Of a stretch of 64,000 nt of DNA, positions 1-6,211 are shown in pieces; positions within the stretch are counted from its first letter, which is position 1; the number at the start of each line of letters is the position of its first letter. Position numbers and translations under genes: made by a program. This DNA is from Lachnospiraceae bacterium (GTDB lineage: Bacteria > Bacillota > Clostridia > Lachnospirales > Lachnospiraceae): contig JABZIZ010000012.1 of NCBI GenBank assembly GCA_015258065.1, positions 1 to 64,000 on the forward strand, in the 5' to 3' direction. The notes under the pieces were generated by a model. That model was not told the origin of the DNA and did not search any database. It worked only from the letters and a program-made list of their open reading frames with translations.

Positions 1-444
1 TGTTGTATCTTCATTTAACGGTCGCATTGTTAGTAGGATATGTGCGTGTGGGTTTCCATCATTTTTATCGTGTAAGGCAATGTCGGCACACATACCAACA
101 TTTACAAAATTATCTTTTACATACTCCCTAACAAGTTCAATCTGTTTTTCTCGATTTAGTTCTTTAGGTAAAGCAATTTCGATTTCTCTTGCAAGCTGTG
201 AGTTTTTACTCTTTTCTATTTTCTCTACGCTATTCCATAATGTTCCCCTGTCTAAAAATGCCTGTGGTGCATTTTGTGGCAATAGGATTTCTGTATGGGC
301 TATTCCTCCTTTTCTTGTAAAGTCGTGGACTATGCCGTCATATTCGTTTTTTATCTTTTCGCCACTTCGATAGGCGGAAGCTGCTACTGCACTTTTGCCT
401 TTACCTCTTGAGATAATCTTTATGCAAAGATGATATATCGCCAT
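1..444 (-). CDS. MobQ-type relaxase, N-terminal part (gene runs off the window)
   Basis: A relaxase nicks one strand at oriT and pilots it into the recipient during mobilization. Reading leftward from the ATG at 442-444 gives 148 codons still open at the edge, so the C-terminal part lies outside. The protein opens MAIYHL and has Tyr25 in SAYRSGEK, the place of the catalytic tyrosine in RSF1010 MobA. A HUH-type metal-binding motif, NPHAHILLTM, has His133 and His135. An AGGAGG lies about 10 bases before the start. A probable oriT and a DUF3847-like gene lie just upstream, as is usual for mobilizable elements of Clostridia. The AT-rich composition differs from the chromosome right of 3700. The family call is safe; the exact element type is not known. 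Confidence 0.9.
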   Translation of the reverse strand, partial: MAIYHLCIKIISRGKGKSAVAASAYRSGEKIKNEYDGIVHDFTRKGGIAHTEILLPQNAPQAFLDRGTLWNSVEKIEKSKNSQLAREIEIALPKELNREKQIELVREYVKDNFVNVGMCADIALHDKNDGNPHAHILLTMRPLNEDTT

Positions 445-494
445 AAGAAAAAACCTCCTCTCTTTTTGATGTGGGCAAGGTGGCGATGATAAAG

Positions 495-680
495 ACTTAC
501 TAAAAAAATCGGATTGTTTTTATCCGATTTCTTTTGGTAAGTACATAAGGGGTAGGAAATTTATTTCCGTAGGGGAGTGTAGCTCCCCTGTATCAGCTTT
601 AGCTGATATGCTCTCTGCAAGAGCCTTCGGAGAACGCACACACCCTTTAGGGTGTATAAGTACGCCCTTGTAAACAAGGG
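495..680 (+). other. Probable oriT region with five successive inverted repeats
   Basis: This non-coding stretch lies between the relaxase start and the next gene. It has five inverted repeats in a row: 506-514/522-530 (nested in ACTTAC/GTAAGT at 495-542), 571-577/583-589, 591-598/601-608, 640-645/650-655 and 665-670/675-680. Directly after the fourth comes TAAGTACGCCCTT at 657-669. This closely resembles the nick region of RSF1010/pIP501-type oriTs (TAAGTGCGCCCT type), where an inverted repeat sits just before the nick. The nick itself is inferred. The last repeat could also act as a weak terminator for the gene ending at 682. Confidence 0.65.
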
Positions 681-681
681 A

Positions 682-975
682 TTATTCCTCTGTTTCCATT
701 TCTTCCTCTTGATTTTCTATGTTTTCTTCTTCCGTTTGTTCTCTTTTCTCTATGATTTTTCTGATTTTTTGATTGACTTCTTCTTTGATTTTTGGGAATG
801 TGATTAGCTGATAGAATTCATCTTTGGTAAAATCCTTGCTTTCGGTAAAGATACTTTCAAAGACTGCTCCTTTTTCATAAAGACGTCTATCTCTTTTCTT
901 TCGCTCTTCCTGTTTCTGCTGACTGATGAGTTTCTTTCTTTTGTTTTGTAACTGCTTGATTTCTTCTTCCGCCAT
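682..975 (-). CDS. Small charged protein, DUF3847-like, mobilization accessory candidate
   Basis: The 97-residue protein is almost entirely charged and helical. Its N-terminal half is rich in Lys, Arg and Gln (KQLQNKRKKLISQQKQEERK), followed by a GAVFES segment, and the tail is nearly all Glu. That layout resembles the DUF3847 proteins coded beside MobQ relaxases, which are thought to act as small DNA-binding or relaxosome helpers; this role is inference. The ATG at 973-975 has no convincing ribosome site of its own. It overlaps the stop of an eight-codon upstream ORF that does have one, which suggests coupled translation. No signal peptide or membrane segment is seen. Confidence 0.65.
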   Translation of the reverse strand: MAEEEIKQLQNKRKKLISQQKQEERKKRDRRLYEKGAVFESIFTESKDFTKDEFYQLITFPKIKEEVNQKIRKIIEKREQTEEENIENQEEEMETEE

Positions 976-1001
976 TAAGATTTTTTGTCTATATTTTTCA
1001 T
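975..1001 (-). CDS. Eight-residue leader ORF coupled to the DUF3847-like gene
   Basis: ATG at 999-1001 is preceded by GAGAGGAAAAGAGAAA, a fair ribosome site. The frame reads MKNIDKKS and stops at TAA 975-977, which shares one base with the ATG of the next gene (TAATG). A translated mini-ORF of this kind would deliver ribosomes to a downstream start lacking its own site. Translation has not been shown. Confidence 0.35.
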   Translation of the reverse strand: MKNIDKKS

Positions 1002-1035
1002 TTTCTCTTTTCCTCTCTTTCTAATTTTGAGCAAT

Positions 1036-1069
1036 AAAAAAAACAGTAAACCGATTTGATTTACTGTTT
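1036..1069 (-). terminator. Intrinsic terminator after the alpha/beta hydrolase gene
   Basis: On the minus strand a perfect ten-base stem (1041-1050 with 1060-1069, AAACAGTAAA/TTTACTGTTT) is followed by a run of eight T. It lies 65 bases past the hydrolase stop codon. A smaller inverted repeat, GACAAA/TTTGTC at 1113-1130, sits between the two. Confidence 0.8.
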
Positions 1070-1134
1070 CGTGAACTGCTATGTTATAGCTTGTATTTAA
1101 TTGTTTTACTTCGACAAACTGCAATTTGTCTGTC

Positions 1135-1884
1135 TCAAAACAATTCGTTTATCATTGTCACAAATAAATCCGGTTTCAGTAAAACAAGACCTGCATGCCC
1201 CAGTTTAGGCAAAACCTTGAATTCTGTTTGCGGAAAATGCTGATTCATGTAGGCGATATCAAGTTTTCGCTCCTTTTCTTCGCCATCGGCATACCAGTAA
1301 TGCATTTGCGTATCGACCTTCGGAATGGGCTGTGGAATCTTATAGTTGTTGCATGAGTCAAAAGTTCTCCATAACGTTTTTCTACTGGAGCACTTCAAAA
1401 CATCTGCAACATATTGAAGATCTTCCTTCGAATATTCATCGGTAGCAAAAGCCTTCTCAAGCAAGCGCACTCCACCTGTCCTGCCCAGCATCATCATGAG
1501 ATAGTCTCTCAAGGCGATAAAGCGTGTGACAAGCCATGGTAGCTGATATGGTGTAATGCCTCCGTCCATAATGCAGTGTCTGATTGGAATAAGTTGTCCA
1601 AGCGTTACCATTAAAGCAACGGAGCCGCCCATCGAGCACCCATATACTGCATACAATTCGGCAATCTCTTCAGCCTGAAGCCACTCATTCAATTCGGCAG
1701 CGATCTTCTCAATGCTTGTAAAGTCACTTTCATCCTCAGAATCATATCCGGGAAGAGCCGGAATAATCAGATGATATTTGTTTTTGAGAAGCGGAATTAA
1801 ATGTTCAAAATAATCCCATCTTACAACAGAAGGATGTATCAGCAGAATTGCTTGTTCATCACCTTTTCCAAATTCATGTATATT
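1135..1884 (-). CDS. Alpha/beta hydrolase, cargo gene of the element
   Basis: The protein of about 249 residues has the alpha/beta-hydrolase fold. It shows an early ILLIHPS oxyanion-hole segment, the nucleophile elbow GCSMGG (Ser nucleophile), and a C-terminal GHAGL that supplies the catalytic His. Substrate is unknown. I place the start at ATG 1882-1884, giving MNIHEFGKGDEQ; an in-frame TTG nine codons upstream is less likely. It sits between the mobilization genes and the integrase on the same strand and shares their low GC, so it travels with the element. A terminator follows at 1036-1069. There is no signal peptide, so it should be cytoplasmic. Confidence 0.8.
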   Translation of the reverse strand, partial: NIHEFGKGDEQAILLIHPSVVRWDYFEHLIPLLKNKYHLIIPALPGYDSEDESDFTSIEKIAAELNEWLQAEEIAELYAVYGCSMGGSVALMVTLGQLIPIRHCIMDGGITPYQLPWLVTRFIALRDYLMMMLGRTGGVRLLEKAFATDEYSKEDLQYVADVLKCSSRKTLWRTFDSCNNYKIPQPIPKVDTQMHYWYADGEEKERKLDIAYMNQHFPQTEFKVLPKLGHAGLVLLKPDLFVTMINELF

Positions 1885-1955
1885 CATTAGTCTAATCCAT
1901 CCTGTGTACAAATTAGAATTTTTCTCTCTAAATAATTAACAATATTATACCATTT

Positions 1956-3626
1956 TTAAGCCATTTTTTCTATATCGGCTTTTTGTGGTACTTGACAGTT
2001 GCCTATAAAGTTAAAATACACATCAACTTGTTGTTTTCTATCTTTTCCTTTTCTTCCCCCTGTGGCTTCATAGACTACAACTTTTTCTATATACTCATTT
2101 ATCATTGGGACTGTCAGTTCTTCAATATCGGTATATTTTTCTATCATCTTTAGGAATTTATCGGTGTCAACTTTTCTCTGATGATAGCTTTCTATTTCAT
2201 CTTCAAAATACTGTATTTGCTTTTCTAATTCTTGTTGCTCCGTGTCATAGATATTAAATAATCTATCAAAGTGTTTTGCGGGAATTTTTCCAAGTGCATG
2301 GTCTTCATATAGCTTTGTAATAAGGGTTGTTAGTTCTTCATTTCTTGAAGATAATTTTTCTAATTTCGTTTTATCATCTTGATACTTTTCTTCCCTTTTT
2401 TCATCGGATAATTTGTTCATCACTTTTAGAAATTCTTGCTTTTCTTCTTTTGCAAAATCTGTGATTTCTTTGATTGATTTTAGGAGAATTTCATTCACTG
2501 TTTTTACCTTGATGTAGTGCATACTGCAAGAGCCTTTTCTGTGTCTGTAATGTTGACATACAAAGCAATAATCACAATCATATTTCTTTTCTTTATATTC
2601 TGCCGGCTCTCTGTAACTTAATTTACCTCCACAATCTGCACAGATTAAAAGTCCTATAAAGGGGTGTGAGGTTGTTCCGTACTTTGGACTTCTTCTCACT
2701 GTTTTTCTTAACCTTTGAGCGTTATTCCATGTTTCTTCGTCAATGATGGCTTTATGGGTGTTTTTGAAGATAATGAGTTCATCTTCTTTTGCCTTTCTGC
2801 GTTTCTTAGTTTTGTAATCAAGGCATATTGTTTTACCAAGTACAGTATGACCCATATATTCTCTTTTTTCTAAGATATAACCTACTGTGGTCGGTGTCCA
2901 AAAATACGGGTCTTCTATTCCTCTTTTCTTTGAGCTATGGTTATTTTCGGGGTAATGTATTTGGGCATAGGCTGACGGAATAAGGACTTTATCTTTGGTT
3001 AATATGTCTGCTATCTGTGTTACTCCATATCCCTCTATTACAAGCCTGTAAATGCATTTTACGACCTTTGCACTCTCTTTATCGACAAGTAGCTCCTGTT
3101 TGTTCTTTGGGTTTCTGTAATAGCCGTATGGTACGCTTGGAGATACTCTTTTCCCCTCTTCCATTCTTGCCCTGAAGATAGATTGTATTTTTCTTGATGT
3201 ATCTCTTGCATACCATTCGTTCATGATATTTAGAAATGGGGTAAAGTCGCTTTCTGCTTGTTTTTCACTGTCTATTCCGTTATTGATGGCGATAAACCTT
3301 ACTCCCTTTTCTTTGAAAAGTATTTCGGTGTAAAAACCTACTTTGAGGTAGTCTCTGCCAAACCTACTCATATCTTTTACTATCACAGTAGATACTTTGT
3401 TTTCTTCTACTGCTTTTATCATTTTTTGAAATCCCTCTCTATCAAAGGTTGTTCCGCTTACTCCATCATCGGTATAGTGATAGATATTTACAAAGCCGTT
3501 TCTTTTGGCATAGCTTTCAAGTAGTTGCTTTTGATTGGTGATGGAATTGCTTTCTCCTTGCATTTCATCATCTCGACTTAAACGCTCATAAAGGGCTGTT
3601 TGTCCTGTTCTTTTCGTATTTGACAT
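1956..3626 (-). CDS. Large serine recombinase (TnpX/TndX-type integrase)
   Basis: At 556 residues this is a site-specific recombinase that would excise and insert the element through a Ser-DNA link. Ser17 in YERLSRDDE is the expected nucleophile. The resolvase domain spans roughly residues 10-150 and is followed by the recombinase domain to about 310. A zinc ribbon with Cys329 and Cys332 (CADCGG), then further Cys to about 367, is followed by a coiled coil around 400-485 and a DUF4368-like C-terminus. The start has a good site (GGAGG, then ATG at 3624-3626). Its place beside the composition change near 3690 fits the usual position of such an integrase at one end of its element. Confidence 0.93.
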   Translation of the reverse strand: MSNTKRTGQTALYERLSRDDEMQGESNSITNQKQLLESYAKRNGFVNIYHYTDDGVSGTTFDREGFQKMIKAVEENKVSTVIVKDMSRFGRDYLKVGFYTEILFKEKGVRFIAINNGIDSEKQAESDFTPFLNIMNEWYARDTSRKIQSIFRARMEEGKRVSPSVPYGYYRNPKNKQELLVDKESAKVVKCIYRLVIEGYGVTQIADILTKDKVLIPSAYAQIHYPENNHSSKKRGIEDPYFWTPTTVGYILEKREYMGHTVLGKTICLDYKTKKRRKAKEDELIIFKNTHKAIIDEETWNNAQRLRKTVRRSPKYGTTSHPFIGLLICADCGGKLSYREPAEYKEKKYDCDYCFVCQHYRHRKGSCSMHYIKVKTVNEILLKSIKEITDFAKEEKQEFLKVMNKLSDEKREEKYQDDKTKLEKLSSRNEELTTLITKLYEDHALGKIPAKHFDRLFNIYDTEQQELEKQIQYFEDEIESYHQRKVDTDKFLKMIEKYTDIEELTVPMINEYIEKVVVYEATGGRKGKDRKQQVDVYFNFIGNCQVPQKADIEKMA

Positions 3627-3667
3627 GAGAATTACCTCCTTTCCAAGTTTTTATTATTTTCTCTGTC

Positions 3668-3690
3668 CCTAAAAGGTTAATCCTTTTTGG
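3668..3690. other. Candidate attachment-site or element-end dyad
   Basis: An imperfect inverted repeat (AAAAGG 3671-3676 and CCTTTT 3682-3687, extended by CC/GG across one mismatch) lies 42 bases upstream of the recombinase gene. The AT-rich sequence gives way here to chromosomal composition. Serine-integrase att sites are short imperfect dyads of this sort, but a plain hairpin cannot be ruled out, and the other end is outside the window. Confidence 0.3.
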
Positions 3691-3721
3691 ACAACATCCG
3701 CCGAAAGCTTCCACCCGGGGA

Positions 3722-3749
3722 AAAGACCGGTCGCAGTAGACCGGTCTTT
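3722..3749 (-). terminator. Strong hairpin after the DUF898 gene
   Basis: A perfect 11-base stem (3722-3732 with 3739-3749, AAAGACCGGTC/GACCGGTCTTT) with a six-base loop lies ten bases past the stop of the DUF898 gene. Short T-runs flank both sides, so it could also block transcription coming out of the mobile element. Confidence 0.75.
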
Positions 3750-3758
3750 CTGATTTCA

Positions 3759-4070
3759 TTATGCAAAATGTGTATGAGCCGTCCGCCACTGCTTCAGTTT
3801 GATCTGTACCCAGAAACCGTAAATGCCCAGCGTGATGATGGTAAGAAAGAACCACTTGATCCAGTTGCCAAAAAGCTGCATCGCGCTGCCGTCAAAGCAG
3901 AGCCTTCTGCCTTCGATGACGGTATGCTTCGCCTCCCACTCATAAATCAGACAATAGGCCCAGGGAAGACAAATTCCCAGAGTCAGTGTGGTGATCACGG
4001 AGCCCAGGATATGATAACCGATCAGTTGCAGCAGTCCTCCATCAAAATACGAATTGTCAATTTCCAGCAT
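3759..4070 (-). CDS. DUF898-family small membrane protein
   Basis: The 103-residue protein has two or three hydrophobic segments: LLQLIGYHILGSVITTLTLG, a short ICLPWAYCLIY, and NWIKWFFLTIITLGIYGFWV near the C-terminus. The repeated TLGI(C/Y) turns and the EAKHTVIEGRRLCFDG link are typical of DUF898/YjgN-like proteins. Function is unknown for the family. I start at ATG 4068-4070 (MLEIDNSYFDGG), which has AAAGGA eight bases upstream; the longer frame to 4163 would run through the promoter. A clean sigma-A promoter at 4123-4151 supports this start and a monocistronic transcript closed by the hairpin at 3722-3749. Confidence 0.8.
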   Translation of the reverse strand: MLEIDNSYFDGGLLQLIGYHILGSVITTLTLGICLPWAYCLIYEWEAKHTVIEGRRLCFDGSAMQLFGNWIKWFFLTIITLGIYGFWVQIKLKQWRTAHTHFA

Positions 4071-4122
4071 TTCTTTTCCTTTCTTCTTTTTCTGCTTCAG
4101 AGTCCGTTTGCATTGCCCGAAG

Positions 4123-4151
4123 ATTATAAAAGCAGAGCACTTTGGTGTCAA
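4123..4151 (-). promoter_or_regulatory. Sigma-A promoter of the DUF898 gene
   Basis: On the minus strand TTGACA (4146-4151) and TATAAT (4123-4128) are both consensus and 17 bases apart. The expected start of transcription, near 4116, is about 45 bases before the chosen ATG. Confidence 0.8.
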
Positions 4152-4284
4152 TTCCTTTTCCACGCCACCGGCTCTATTCTCTTTTCCACCTTTTTACCCG
4201 AAGAATTTCATGGTAGAATGTGCTGGCCTAAACGCTGTGCTTACTGAAATGATTGGATGACAGGAACGGCATCATGGGAAGGAG

Positions 4285-5160
4285 ATGGAAGTGAAAACAG
4301 CACTTGTACTGGAAGGCGGTGCCATGCGGGGGATCTTCTCCGCCGGTGTCATCGATGTAATGATGGAAGAGGGGATCTCCTATGATCTCGTGATCGGCGT
4401 GTCCGCCGGAGCCGCCTTCGGATGCAATTACAAATCGAAACAGATCGGAAGAGCTCTTCGCTATAATTTGCGCTATGTAAAGGAATGGAAGTACGGCAGT
4501 TTGCGCTCTCTCCTGCTGACCGGCGACTATTACGGCGCACAATTCTGTTACCGGCTCCTCCCGCAGGTATTAGATGCCATGGACGCTACGACCTACAACG
4601 AAAACCCGATGAAGTTTATGGTCGTTGCGACCGATGTCTTTACCGGCAAGCCCCTTTACAAAGAGCTGCCCCTTCTAAATGAGGAAGCCTTGCATTGGAT
4701 CCGCGGTTCCGCCTCCATGCCTCTTTTTTCAAGACCCGTCAAGGCCGGTCCCTATACCCTCTTAGACGGTGGCATCTCCGACTCCATTCCGGTGGAATAT
4801 GTGAAAAATCTGGGATACGACCGCATTGTCGCCGTGTTAACAAGACCCTCCTCTTACCAAAAGAAAAAGATGGACCTACGGGCATTCAAGCCCTTGTTGC
4901 GGGAATATCCGCTCACCTACCGGGCGCTCGTAAACCGTCCGCAAAAATACAACGAGACCACGGCTTACATCCGCAGTCTCGAAGAAAAAAACGATATTTT
5001 TGTCATCCGCCCGGAGAAAAAGCTGGAGATCAGGCGAACGGAGCATAATCCAAAGCGAATTCTCGGTGTTTATGAAGAGGGGCGACTCCTGATGGAAAAG
5101 AAGCTGCCCCTCCTGAAAAACTACCTGCAATCTCCTTCTGAAACAGCGCTTAGAACGTAA
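4285..5160 (+). CDS. Patatin-like phospholipase (RssA type)
   Basis: The 291-residue protein matches bacterial patatin-like lipid acyl hydrolases. It has the glycine-rich anion hole LEGGAMRG near residue 10, the nucleophile motif GVSAG with Ser near residue 41, and the catalytic Asp in LLDGGISDSIP near residue 158. It lacks a signal peptide and should act on membrane lipids from the cytoplasm. The start is uncertain: AAGGAG touches the ATG at 4285, whereas the GTG at 4291 is six bases away and better spaced. The gene converges on ldh and its last 11 bases overlap the 3' end of ldh. The substrate is unknown. Confidence 0.88.
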   Translation: MEVKTALVLEGGAMRGIFSAGVIDVMMEEGISYDLVIGVSAGAAFGCNYKSKQIGRALRYNLRYVKEWKYGSLRSLLLTGDYYGAQFCYRLLPQVLDAMDATTYNENPMKFMVVATDVFTGKPLYKELPLLNEEALHWIRGSASMPLFSRPVKAGPYTLLDGGISDSIPVEYVKNLGYDRIVAVLTRPSSYQKKKMDLRAFKPLLREYPLTYRALVNRPQKYNETTAYIRSLEEKNDIFVIRPEKKLEIRRTEHNPKRILGVYEEGRLLMEKKLPLLKNYLQSPSETALRT

Positions 5161-6100
5161 TCTGCTCTGCCACCTGTTTCAGCGCTTCCGCAGATTCCTG
5201 CAGTTTCGTCTGCTCTTCCTCGCTCAGCACAATCGGCACCTGTGTCTCTACTCCTTCTTCTCCGATCACCGCCGGCATCGAGAGCGCAATATCATGGATT
5301 CCGTACTCTCCGTGCAGGATGGAGGATACCGGCAGGATGGAACGCTCGTTCATGACAATGGCACGGCAGATTCGAACCACGCTCATGGCGATGCCGTAAT
5401 AGGTTGCCTTCTTTTTCTCAATGATTTCATAGGCACTGTTCTTGACATTCTCTGCGATGTTCTTCATGGCCTCTGCATGGTTATAATGTCCGCGCATTTC
5501 GCAAAAATCGTTCAGCGGCACACCGGAGACGTTTGCGCAGCTCCAGGCAACGATCTCACTGTCTCCATGCTCCCCGATGATAAAGCTGTGTACCGAACGG
5601 CCATCCACACTCAAATGTTCTCCCAGTTCACTCTTCAGTCTTGCGGTGTCTAATACCGTGCCGGAACCAAGCACCCGCTTCTCCGGAAAACCGGAGATCT
5701 TAATCGCCGCATACGTCAGAATATCCACCGGGTTTGAAACAATGAGAAGGATTCCCTTATAATGGCGTTTGGCAATTTCCGGAATAATGCTTTTATAAAT
5801 ACCGACATTCTTGTTGACCAGATCCAGCCTTGTTTCACCCGGCTTCTGGGCTGCCCCGGCGGTAATCACAATGATTCCTGCATCCATGATTCCGTCATAA
5901 TCCGAGGCATAAACCTTGACCTGCCCCACAAAAGGCACGCCATGAGAGATATCCAGCGCTTCTCCCTCTGCCCTGTTTTTGTCCACATCCACCAAAGCAA
6001 TTTCTGAAAAAAGTCCGCTTTGCATCAGTGCAAACGCCGAAGAAGATCCGACAAAACCGCATCCGATGATGGCAACCTTTCTGTTATCTACTGTTTTCAT
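5150..6100 (-). CDS. ldh: L-lactate dehydrogenase
   Basis: The enzyme reduces pyruvate to L-lactate with NADH and regenerates NAD in fermentation. The 316-residue product starting at MKTVDNRKVA has the dinucleotide-binding GCGFVGSS (Gly13, Gly15, Gly18), SNPVD near 122 for the nicotinamide side, and the proton-relay His178 in GEHGDSE. Length is normal for the family. An upstream in-frame start at 6157 is rejected because AAAGGA sits correctly before ATG 6098-6100. Its own promoter is visible at 6172-6200. Its 3' end overlaps that of the patatin gene. The LDH-versus-malate-dehydrogenase distinction rests on the overall resemblance to Firmicute LDHs. Confidence 0.92.
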   Translation of the reverse strand: MKTVDNRKVAIIGCGFVGSSSAFALMQSGLFSEIALVDVDKNRAEGEALDISHGVPFVGQVKVYASDYDGIMDAGIIVITAGAAQKPGETRLDLVNKNVGIYKSIIPEIAKRHYKGILLIVSNPVDILTYAAIKISGFPEKRVLGSGTVLDTARLKSELGEHLSVDGRSVHSFIIGEHGDSEIVAWSCANVSGVPLNDFCEMRGHYNHAEAMKNIAENVKNSAYEIIEKKKATYYGIAMSVVRICRAIVMNERSILPVSSILHGEYGIHDIALSMPAVIGEEGVETQVPIVLSEEEQTKLQESAEALKQVAEQITF

Positions 6101-6171
6101 TATAACCGTCCTTTCCGACAGCAGGTATGATCTGATGTCTGTCTCTTGATCGTACATTCCTTACAGGAAAC

Positions 6172-6200
6172 ATCATAGACTCATATCTACCGACTGTAAA
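6172..6200 (-). promoter_or_regulatory. Sigma-A promoter of ldh
   Basis: On the minus strand TTTACA (6195-6200) and TATGAT (6172-6177) are 17 bases apart, about 70 bases ahead of the ldh start and directly after the stop of the rhamnosidase gene. So ldh is transcribed independently of the glycosidase operon. Confidence 0.7.
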
Positions 6201-6211
6201 GGGATACTAAT

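Noticed and set aside
3259..3524. Plus-strand 88-codon frame inside the serine recombinase
   Set aside because: Antisense, aromatic-rich shadow frame with no start signal.
1..3700. Interpretation as a prophage end
   Set aside because: A MobQ relaxase and oriT-like region with the serine recombinase point to a mobilizable element; no phage structural or lysis gene is present.
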